Shown here: positions 49,378-60,000 of the stretch, piece after piece
How the letters are laid out: every line of letters starts with the position of its first letter
Position numbering within the stretch: the first letter of the stretch is position 1
DNA from: Histomonas meleagridis
Lineage: Eukaryota > Parabasalia > Tritrichomonadida > Dientamoebidae
DNA: 64,000 nucleotides
Direction of reading: 5' to 3'
Assembly (NCBI GenBank): GCA_020186115.1
Contig: WSYJ01000158.1
Location: 124,001 to 188,000 of the forward strand
Notes under the pieces: generated by a model
The model's database searches: none
The model's input: only the letters and a program-made list of their open reading frames with translations
Told to the model about the DNA's origin: nothing
Position numbers and translations under genes: made by a program

Positions 49378-50352
49378 TTACTCATTTGAATCATTTTCCC
49401 CTTCATAATGTTTTGCAGCTTGTTGAGCATCCTTGAATGGTTCGCAAAGCTTTTTAATGTAGATTGTTTGTTCAGAGAAAAAGTTTTTGAACCAAGGATG
49501 ATCAAGAGCTTCAGCAGCTGTTATTCTTTTAATGGAGTCCATTTCCGTCATTTTCATTATTAAATCCTTTGCTTCATCTGATAGATTATATTGGTTTAGA
49601 AATTCAGAACTTATCCCTTTTAGTATCATTATATCTCTTAAATTTTCATTTTCTTGGTTAAAGGGGATAGCTCTTGTTAAAATATATATCATGAGAATAC
49701 CAGCAGCCCAAATATCAACTGGATATGAGTAATTATCTCCTTTGACAATTTCAGGAGCCCAAAAACAAGGAACGCCACATTTCCAACTGATAGCAGCTGT
49801 CCCATCTTCCATAAGAGAAAGCCCTGTCAAACAAATTTGCGGATAATTATTAGCGTTTGATATGAGAACATTAGAAGGATTGACGTTCCGATGGACTAAA
49901 AATTTTTGATGGATAAACTTAATAGCATTTAAAACCTGATACATGATTAGGCATGCTTTTCCTTCTTCAAATTCTTGCCCATATGAGACACACTGGAAGA
50001 TGTCTTGATCTTTCAGGTCAGTTACAATACCAAAATACGTGCCATCTTCGGATACAATTATATCAAGCGCATGAATAATGTGAGAACAGTCCATGCAAAG
50101 TTGCATAGCATTGATTTCGTTTTGGAAAAAAATATTGTTTGGGTGTTGATTTATAACAAACTTTATGGCAGCTAAGCATTGTTCATCATACAAAGCATAA
50201 AAAACCTTTGCGTAAGATTGATCTTGCTCTTGATCCTGATCCAAAAGATCTTGTTGATCATCATTTGAAAAGTAATCAATTCTTTTGATCTTTTTGTCAT
50301 GTATGCTTAGGTATTTTTTTGTTTTTGGTCCAAATTTGATTGGAGGTAACAT
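49378..50352 (-). CDS. Protein pseudokinase (CAMK/STE-like fold)
   Basis: A 324-residue protein with a full kinase fold but broken catalytic motifs. The beta-3 lysine (AAIK, Lys64) and a candidate helix-C Glu (79) are kept, and the activation segment ends in FWAPEIV (199-201), followed by SYPVDIWAAGILMIYILT and a normal C-lobe. The HRD Asp is replaced (HRNVNPSN, 154-161, Asn156) and the catalytic-loop Lys is also Asn. DFG is replaced by TGL (176-178), so the metal-binding Asp is lost. The glycine loop is not recognisable: a DQ-rich stretch stands there. It is likely catalytically dead and a scaffold or allosteric regulator. Upstream AACCGTTATA and AACCGATAAC sites are probable promoter elements. 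Confidence 0.85.
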   Translation of the reverse strand: MLPPIKFGPKTKKYLSIHDKKIKRIDYFSNDDQQDLLDQDQEQDQSYAKVFYALYDEQCLAAIKFVINQHPNNIFFQNEINAMQLCMDCSHIIHALDIIVSEDGTYFGIVTDLKDQDIFQCVSYGQEFEEGKACLIMYQVLNAIKFIHQKFLVHRNVNPSNVLISNANNYPQICLTGLSLMEDGTAAISWKCGVPCFWAPEIVKGDNYSYPVDIWAAGILMIYILTRAIPFNQENENLRDIMILKGISSEFLNQYNLSDEAKDLIMKMTEMDSIKRITAAEALDHPWFKNFFSEQTIYIKKLCEPFKDAQQAAKHYEGENDSNE

Positions 50353-51026
50353 GCTTCCTGGAAGAATTTGAACGAAATGTCATTTTTTAACAAACCGATA
50401 ACATCCTGTTTTCGAAATCAAAACCGTTATATTTAAAACGAATTTGAATTGTATAACCGATCAAATCACAAAATAATTTGACAATAATTTGCCATGATTT
50501 TAAACTTTGAAAAATTAAAGATATGAAAAATTTTCACATCAAATATTTCAACACAATTAAAATTTTTCTTTTTAAAATTAATGATAAAATTTTCGTATCA
50601 ATGGTCATTTGTGCTTCATCTCATAGATAATTATTTTCAAATAGAAATACTTACAAAAGTTAAGGAAATTATTATACATGATAATTATAGAAAAAATATA
50701 AATGTTTAGATCAAGAAAATTAAACAAGAAAATTCATGTGCTTAGATTAACACAATAAACAAAAGCCAGAATGTAAATATTTTGTCATTTAATAGGTTTA
50801 TTTTTTTTTGGAATGTTGGTACGAAATGGTCTCACTTTTACTCACACCACTTTTTGTATAATTTACATAATCGGGCACTCAAAAGAAATAACCGTCGCTA
50901 TACTCATATTTTTTCAACACAATATTTTGACAACTAAAATTAACCAAAAAATCCATTATGTCAAAATATCGATATCTTTTCAATAGTTTACGTCATATAT
51001 AAACCATTCAATTAAGCTAAAAAGAA
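50353..51026. other. Intergenic region between pseudokinase and ankyrin locus 5
   Basis: It holds AAACCGTTATA at 50421-50432 and AACCGATAAC at 50393-50402, which face the pseudokinase start. The ~200 codons expected at the 5' end of the locus 5 ankyrin gene are absent here. Confidence 0.45.
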
Positions 51027-51857
51027 ATGACATCACAAAATAATTTTGATTTTAATAAAAAAATTGAGCCATCGCTTTATGAAAGATGCTCATTTATAAA
51101 TCAAGGAAATGTTTCATTAATTGATTATACAGCATTTTTTGGATCAATTAATTGTTTTAAATATTTACTTATGAATAATGCAAATATAATAAACACAGGT
51201 AAATATGCAATTGCAGGTGGAAATATTGAGATTATTCATTTATGCGAATAAAATAATTAATCATTTGAAGATGCATATGAAACAGCAATATTGTTCCATC
51301 AAAATGATATCTTTTATTATGCTTATGAAAATAATTTAGAATATCGATATTTGAAATGTGCTCAATCCAACATGTCCTGGGGGGACCTACCTAATCAACA
51401 ATTAGGTTATCCTAAGTTCCCTCAAAACATTAATGGATGGGAGGTATATTCAAAAAAACACAATGGGGAAGTTCATCAGCAAATAATAATAATCAAAATT
51501 CGGGGTGGGGAGATCCATCTACATCACAATGGACAAACTCTCCTTGCGCATCACAGTGGAAAGATACCAGTTTAAGTTCTTCCAAAGCACGAAAACGTAT
51601 TACATTAAGTTTATCGTGCATTACAAGTGGAAATTATGAAATCCTTTCATTTTTAATCAACGAGGGAATGGAAATCAATGAGAATATGATTAAAAAAGTG
51701 ATGGTAATTTATGTCTTGTAAATCACTTTCTTGCAAATAAGCAAATACCAACTGATGTTTTATTATATGCTTCTGAAACAGGAAACGTCGAACTTGTTAA
51801 ATATATTCTTAATAAAAAGGAATTATATGGATATAATATCCAAGAAATTCATATGCT
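51027..51857 (+). pseudogene. DUF3447/ankyrin protein, truncated and broken N-terminal part (locus 5)
   Basis: It starts in the middle of the family's conserved region (SQNNFDFNKKIEPSLYERCS) and lacks about 200 upstream residues. It then has SLIDYTAFFGSINCFKYLLM and GKYAIAGGNIEIIHLCE before in-frame TAA codons at 51249 and 51258, where paralogues have Gln and Ser. A frameshifted, Trp/Gly-rich insert (SWGDL, TQWGSS, SGWGDP, SQWKDT) lies at about 51370-51575. The family sequence resumes with GNYEILSFLINEGMEI in a third frame. It is a decayed copy. Confidence 0.8.
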
Positions 51858-53271
51858 TTGTTTAAAGCTACAATCATGAAATCATTAGAAAATAGTAATA
51901 ATGAAATAATTAATATACTTATCGAGCAAGAAGGAATTAATAATATCAATGATTTGATTTATTTGCATTGCTTAAAATTTGTTTTAAATATTTCAAGTTT
52001 TAATCAAAAATTTGAAATTTATTTTAAGAATTTCAGGCAACACTTGTAAATGAATTGGATATGTATCATACTAAAATGCTTAAATTACTTTAGAGGAAAA
52101 AAATTAATATTAACTTTCAAGGTATTTAATTCGATATTTTGGAATTTGATTTTATCATAGAAAATTTATATAAATTATTTAATAAAACAGCACTCATAAT
52201 TGCAGCTAATAAAGGCTATACAGAAATTGTTAAATCATTTCTTAAACAATCAGATATTAACATTAATTCCTATAATTTTTTTTCAATATGTTTATGATTT
52301 GCATAAATAATTTCATATTTCAAAATTAAATTATTTGAAACTGCACTCACACTTGCAATTAAAAGGTTATATAGAAATAGTTAAATTACTTCTTGAACAA
52401 GAAGGAATAGATATTAATTGTGGAAATATTCCAAAATAATATTAGGAATTTATTTAATTGATTTAGTGGAAGGATTGTTCAAACACCTAATGGTAGAACA
52501 ATGGTTTCAAATGAATCACCACTTCTTTATTTGTACGATATAAAACTACTTTTTATGTATGCAATATCAAAAGATCATTTAGAAATAGTTAAATTGTTTC
52601 TTGAACAACATACAATTAATATTAATGTTAAAGATAATATTTAATTTATTGATTTAAAATTTATAATATTTTTTTTTTGAATTTGTTTATGTGATATAAA
52701 ACTGCTTAAATGCATGCTGCATCAAAAAGTCACTTAGATATAGTTCAACTATTTCTTGAATATGAAGGAATTATTAGAATTGATATTGGTGATGTTTAAT
52801 TAAGTAATTTTTTGTTCTATAATAATATTTAATGTTTATTTATATTGTTTAAATCAATTTTTATTTTAGCTATAATAAATGGTCAAACAGAAATCGTTAA
52901 AATATATATTAAACAAAAAGGAATTTATAGTTTGAACCAATATATATATATATATATATATATATTAATAATTTGAAATTTCATTCAAATATTTAGAAAT
53001 TATATATAATGTTTAATGCAGCACTTATTTTAGCATCATTAAATGGTTCTATAGATATTGTTAAACTACTTCTTGTACAAAAAGGAATTGATGTTAATGC
53101 AAAAACTGTTGATTTAAAATGCTTGCTACATATTTTATTGATTTAAAATATCAAAATAATATTTGGAAATTGTTAATTTTATTTAAAACAGCACTCATGC
53201 TTGCATATGAATTTGGTCATATTGTAATAGTTAAATTACTTCTTGAACAAAAAGGAATTATTAATATTGTA
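51858..53271 (+). other. Decayed ankyrin modules and spacers (locus 5)
   Basis: Ankyrin-like units are recognisable at about 51860, 52190, 52340, 52545, 52710, 52868, 53012 and 53188. Several have stops or shifts: for example, two bases are missing in the unit at 52340 near AAAAGGTT. Two spacers still have the family lengths: 63 bases at 52277-52339 and exactly 80 at 53108-53187. A (TA)n tract of about 25 bases occupies 52941-52966. The last unit (TALMLAYEFGHIVIVKLLLE) joins without a spacer, through NIVDNNGKK, to the linker of the UBR box. Confidence 0.65.
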
Positions 53272-53625
53272 GACAACAATGGTAAAAAATTCACTAATGA
53301 ACTTGACTCAAAGGATGAAATTAACACATTACCTAAAATCCGAGATGAAAATAATCAAAGAGATAATTTCATACCAGGACATTGCACATTTGAACAAGCA
53401 GGTTACAAATTTGTACAACATAACAGGTTATACACATGCAAAACGTGTATGAAAAATTCAAGAAATAATTTATGTTTTTGTGAGGAATGTGCAAAGGTAT
53501 GCCATAAAGGGCATGACGTGAGGGTAAAATCCACCAGACAACAAGGCTTTTGTGATTGTGGAGCTGGATATTTCCTACATCCTTGCAAGCTCAATCCAAA
53601 ACACCACGAAGTTAATGAAGAGTGA
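53272..53625 (+). CDS. UBR-type zinc finger, C-terminal end of ankyrin locus 5
   Basis: An open frame (already open from 53119, through the last ankyrin module) with a linker and then a UBR box: GHCTFEQAGYKF, YTCKTCMKN, CFCEECAKVCHKGHDV and FCDCGAGYFLHPCKLNP. The cysteine and histidine order matches UBR boxes, which bind N-degrons or form part of ubiquitin ligases. This end is intact although the rest of the locus is decayed. The last ankyrin module and the finger are in one frame here, which proves that they belong to one protein family. Confidence 0.75.
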   Translation, partial: DNNGKKFTNELDSKDEINTLPKIRDENNQRDNFIPGHCTFEQAGYKFVQHNRLYTCKTCMKNSRNNLCFCEECAKVCHKGHDVRVKSTRQQGFCDCGAGYFLHPCKLNPKHHEVNEE

Positions 53626-54032
53626 TATATTTTATCATAGCAGAGGGAAAAAATGATAATCAAAGAGTAAATTCTTCATGAATGAAGCATGAAAATTTTC
53701 TAAAATATGAATGAATTAAATTTTAAATTTATATTCATATGGATTTGTTAATTTATTTTTCAAAATTATTCTGCTATCGATTGTTGAGTTACATCATTTA
53801 ATATTAACTTTTTCCTATATTTCACATAAAATAGTTACTGCATTTTCATGAAAATTTTCGATTTGAATATTAGCTGTTTTATCTTGTACCGGCTTATCAT
53901 GATCGTAATTAATTGAAAATATTTTCTTATATTATTTGGCCATATAACACAATATTGAATTTCTTTTGATCGGCAATGTGAGGGTATTAAGTACCAAAAT
54001 TTTTGAGAAGTTAATTTTTTGAGAATTTATAA
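53626..54032. other. Intergenic region before the giant USP gene
   Basis: No gene seen. No clear AACCGTT element lies close to the ATG at 54033; TACCGGCTT near 53888 and GATCGGCAATG near 53970 are weaker candidates. Confidence 0.4.
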
Positions 54033-57000
54033 ATGAAACCAAAAACTAAGCACATAACAATTACATATGATGAATGGAAAACAGAAACCCTCATGTCAAT
54101 TCATAATCATACTCTTAATCCTTCATATTATGAACAATTGCTTAAATTAATTAAGGATTTTACAAATAATCAAACTCTTTCACCTCCACTTACAGAGCGC
54201 GGGCCTGACTTTGTAGATTCTTATTCTCCTTTAATAATTGAAGCAATTCTTTCACAAGATCATTTATCATCAACATCACGTTCACAATATCTTGCAATTC
54301 TAAAGCAATATGTTTCTCTCCTTTCAGTACTTATACTTTCAGAGTATAGTAATTTTATAGAAGCAGCTTCACAAATTATCAAAAATCCTCGATCTCCGTT
54401 TTATTGTATTGTTACTCATAGTATGCTTCAGCTTAGTCCAACAACTTCAGCATATGAAGAAATTTTAATGACCTTTGTTAATTCAAATGTTCTTGATAAT
54501 ACCATCTTAATTATAAACACAATGCAAACTATTCCATTTCCAAAGATCAGACAAATCACATCAATATTTAGCTCATGTTCAGCATTTTTTGAGCCATTAA
54601 AAATGCAATCCTTAATACGCATGATCTTAAATAAAGTTTTTGAGTTCATCCAAACCCAAAAATTAAGGGAAATAAATGAAAAAGAAATCGATTCAGCAAT
54701 AAATTCATTATTAACTCTTGATCGATCTGAAACCATTCAACGAGAAATCTATTCAAAGTATATTAAATTTTTAATGGACTTAATTAATGTTGATAACTTA
54801 TCAAAACAATTCTCAGCATTAGGCCTAATTAAAAAATCTCTTAAAAAATCGCGAGATGTAGTTTCTAGATTTTTAATCCAATATAAATTTGTGGATTATT
54901 TTCTTCAAAAAGGAATTCACTCTGAACTCATCACCGACTTTTGTGAGGTTTACAGCGATCTCATTCAATTTTCATATGATTCTGAGCAATTGAAAAAGAT
55001 ATGGGAGATGGCATTACAACAAGGCTCTAATGATAAATATATTAATGGGCTATATAAAATCATTACTAATATGCCAAGTTTAAATCCATTTTTCTTAATC
55101 ATCATTGAAGGAGATCAAATTCCAGATTCGATTTTACCATTTTTAAGGAAAATTTCATTTAAATGTCCATCAAATATTAAGCCACAAATCTTTAATAAGT
55201 TATATAACTTATATTTAGAAAAATCGGAAAGAAGATCACAATCATTAATCTCTACATTAGATATGTATATTGAGAAAAGCGACAAAAACTTTTGTAAAAA
55301 CTTACAAAAGAAATGTTTAAAGAACATCCAAAACAATGAGAACATTGACTTATCGATTAATTTATTAAACAATTCATTTGTTAAGCTCAAACAAAAGAAA
55401 GCAAACAAATTCTTTAATTTAATTATTAAAAACATAGAAAACATTAATACTGATAATGATAATGATATTTTAAATGTATTAATAAAAATTTTACGAAGTT
55501 TTAAAAACGAATTATCAAAAGAAGACTTTGATAAAATCCAAATACTTATGAAGAAGATGATAACGAATCATAAAATTAATGAAGTTTGTCAATTTTATCG
55601 AGAATTATTTGATCAGAAATCAACTCCAAATAATTTATTAAGTAATGAAATGACATTACAAATATTTGATGATTTATGTTCATTAAATTATAATGAAGGA
55701 ATCTTTTCATTAATACAAGAACTTTATTATCAAATTAACTTCAAAAACAAAACAAATTATGGAATCAAATCATTATGGAAATTATTAAAGAATACAAATG
55801 ATTCATTAGATGTAATTAATTATATGATTCGATTATATATTAATTCGAATCAAATTAATGATTTCATTAAAGAATGTTCAGAAGATTTTAATAATCGAAA
55901 TTTATTATTAGCAATTAATCAATTAATACATTATGTTGAAGATGGTTCATTAAATCCAAAACCTAAAAATAAGTTTTATTTTGAAAATGAATATTATTTA
56001 ATACATTTATATGGTTCATTTGAAATGGAATTAAAAGTTATTAATGATATTAGTTTCCATGGATTTATACGACAAGTTTCTGAATTAATGAATATCAATG
56101 AATATTCATTAGAATTTTATGTTGGTGATGATATAATTTATCAAGATAACTTTAATTTATCGCCTGATATGAATATACGAGTAAATATTATTGATACTAA
56201 ACCTAAAGATAATAATTTAACAAAAATTATTCCAACTGAAATATTATTTAATAATTATCAAGAACAATTATATGATATAATGATTGAAAATAATGAGTTA
56301 AGTGAATTCGTATTAGATATATTAAATCAAATGCCAACATTAAAAAGTCAATATGATAAATTAAATGAATATGAATGGGATGAATTCATGTGTATTGATT
56401 CACCATTTTTATTTTTATATCGAATGAATTTCATATGTAATTTATTCTTAAAGAATCAAAATGATTTCATTAAAACTTTTTATAATACGAATGGATTAAT
56501 AATATTTTTAAACATTTTAATTAATGTATCACAATCAATATTTGATATTGATAAAATTATTTTGTTGATTAAAATGGAACAATTTTTATTATCGAAAATT
56601 CCATCGAAAGAAATTAAAAAAGAAACTTTTGATCAATTCGATGAATTAATTCCAACTTTATTACAATGGATTCAACAAGTTGCGAATGATTCTAATAATG
56701 AAGAAATCGATGATGATAATAAACAAAAGAACATAAATCTTTGTAATGAATTAATCACATTTTCATTTAATTTCAAAGATAAAATCATTGAATATAAAGA
56801 AGAATTTAATGATTTAATTAAAGCAACAATATTCCATAACTCATTAGAAATTAGAACAAAAATTTGTGATATTTTAACTAAGAAACAAGAAAAACTTTTA
56901 ATATCTTTAATACCTTTAGCTAAAAGTTCAAAATCTGAACAATTCTTTAAAGTTTTCATAAAGATCATTAAGAAAACAAAGAATTCACAAACAATTTGGG

Positions 57001-60000
57001 ATATATCAGTTAAATCTTTATATAAATATTATTTAATGCCTAAAGATGATAATATAATAAAAATATTAACATTTAAAACTCCGTCGTTAATATATTTACA
57101 TGGATTAATTAACATATTAAATTTATTAATAGATAAAATGAATGGTAAAATACCAAAAATTAAGAAATTATTCGAATTCTTAATTAACGATATATTATTT
57201 AACTCTTATAAATATTATCAACCAACTAAAGATTTGTTTAATTTATTAATAAAATTAATAAACATTAAACCTAAATTATCAAAAATTTTAAATCCGAAAT
57301 TAGCAACAATACAAAAATTCCATATTGAAAAAGATAATATTGAATTGTCATTACCTAAACATCTTAGAGGTATTAGAAATTTAGGTTCTACTTGTTATAT
57401 TAATTCTACAATTCAACAATTATTTAATATCGATGAGTTCAAAAACCGCATTTTGCATTCAAATTTTGAGGAGAAAGATTGGTTTTACGAATTTCAATAC
57501 ATTATTGCAAAACTGCTACTTTTCCCATCAAAATATATTGACATCTCCAATTTTACTACTAAATGGCATGGATATGATGGGGAAATCATTAATCCTCATG
57601 TACAACAAGACTCAGTTGAGTTTTTACAATTATTATTAGATCGATTAGAAACTAAATTTGAATTTATTAAAGATTTATTTACAGGTATAATTAAACATAC
57701 AATAGTTGGAGTGAATGAACAATTCGAAACTATCACAAAAGAAACATTTAATATCTTTCCAGTCGAAGTTAAGAACCATAATTGTTTAGAAGATTCATTA
57801 AAGTTCTTTTTAGAGCCCGATCATTTCGATTATATCATTGAGAACAAAAAGAACAAAAAAATCGAAGCTTTAAGATATCATAAGATCGAGAAAGCACCAA
57901 AAATATTAATAATACATTTAAAACGTTTTGAATTTAATTTATCAACAAATGTACGTGAGAAAATCAATGATTATTTCATATTCCCAATGGAATTTAAGTT
58001 AAATAATTTAATGGATAATACACAAAATGATACAATTTATGATTTATATGGAGTTGTACAACATACAGGTACAGCACAAGGCGGACATTACTTTAGTGAT
58101 GTAAGAAATGATAATTTAAATCAATGGTTTTGTTGTAATGATACAAATGTTAAAAGAATTAATGGAAAGAAATTACCGAAAGAAGCAGCTGGTGGAATGA
58201 AATATGTTAATATGATTGAAGATTATTCTGGTAAATCAGAAAAACGAAAAATCGAAAATAGTTGTAATGCTTATTTATTATTTTATAAATTACGAAATAC
58301 AAATGATGAAGAAAATAATGAAATTGATATTAACCCTAAAATTTTAGATCGATTAATTAATGAAATTAAAGAAGCAATATTAAAACAAATTTCATCACAA
58401 CCAGAATTCTTAGATTTAGCATTAATGAATTCAAATGAAGATGGTTCTTCATCGGAATTTATTTATTCACATTTAATTAATCAAATTAGAACTACAAATT
58501 TCGACGTAGCTAATAAAGCATTAGAAAAATGTTTACAATTTTTAGATAATAATAAATTTTCATCTTTTATCTTATCAAAAGAAAATGATTTCCTTGAATT
58601 TATAATATTTAATAAAAATGTTAAAAGTAAAGAAATATATAAATCATTAATCTTTAAAGCATTTGAAAATGCGGATGGAAAAACTATTGATAAATTTTAT
58701 CAATTTATCTCCGACTTTTTATTAATAAATTCGAATATTTTATTAGAGAACTTCCATTCGATTCCTGACATATTTGATATCTTTGAGAAAATAATACCTA
58801 AGATACAAAACATTGAAAGTTTTGTTTCGATATTCATGAATTTCATTACAAATCAATTAACGGAATATTCAGAATCACATAAAAACGAAAACATATATCA
58901 AAAAATCGACTTAAAGCCAATGTTTAATATCTTAAACTCCATTAAATTTAATGAATCAGCATTAGAGACATATAATTCATTTATCTTTAAAGACAAATCA
59001 TTAATCCAATTAATAAATGTTAATACATATTTTGATTCATTAAGTTTATTAATATCGAAATTATTAAACAAAGACTCGACAAAAGATTTTATTAATTATA
59101 TCAAAAATAATTTCATTGATATCTCTATACCAACGTTATCTAAATTCTTTATCATTTGTTTATTAAAAGAAGACTCGAATTTAATAAATGAATTTTTGGA
59201 TGTTATGAACTCTTTTAAAGAAAAGAAATATTCGATGTTCTTTAATACATTATCTGATATGAATCCTACGAAATATACAAAAGTTTTCATCAAGAATTCA
59301 TTTAATTGGATTCAACGCTTTTTATTATCAATCGAAAAAACAGAACGTGAATCATTCCAATGTTATTTATATGATTTATTCCCAATGTTTCCACGTAATG
59401 TTAATCTTCAACAAGAAAACAATAATTTACCAAATGAAGATTTACATCTTTTATTTAATAATTTAATAAATTTATATCAAATCAATGTAAAAATTTCGGA
59501 ATATATTACTAAAAATGATAAAAAATATACTGTTGAAAACTATACAACTAAAACTTATTTCGATACATTAAAATGGGTAACATTATCAGGTAATTATAAA
59601 GATGAATTAAATGAAAAGAATTCGATTTTCATATCATCAATTAAAAACTATTTAATGTTACCAGTCATTGAGAAATATCCATTAAATCATTTAATCGATT
59701 TCTTTTATGATGTATATAAAGAACAATTCTTCGATGTTATCCCATTAACTAAAGTGATCAGTATATATGAGAAAGGTAAACCTTCATTACAAACTTCATT
59801 ACGATTTTTATCATTAAATTTCCCAAATGATACAATTTCATTATTCATAAAAAGTAATTTCTTTAATACGATAATTGAGAATGGATTAATCGAACCATAT
59901 TATCAACAAATCAAAACATTTATTATTAATGTAATCGAAACAAAGCCGGATAATATCAAGAAAATATTACAACAATTATGGAGTGAAAGATCTTTAAATC

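Noticed and set aside
8459-51260. Reassignment of TAA as a sense codon to explain the in-frame TAAs
   Set aside because: Most clear genes in the window end with TAA, and the interrupted positions correspond to different amino acids (Glu, Gln, Ile, Ser), so one reassignment does not fit.
52941-52966. A (TA)n tract as a special element
   Set aside because: A simple microsatellite in a decayed spacer; nothing else supports a function.
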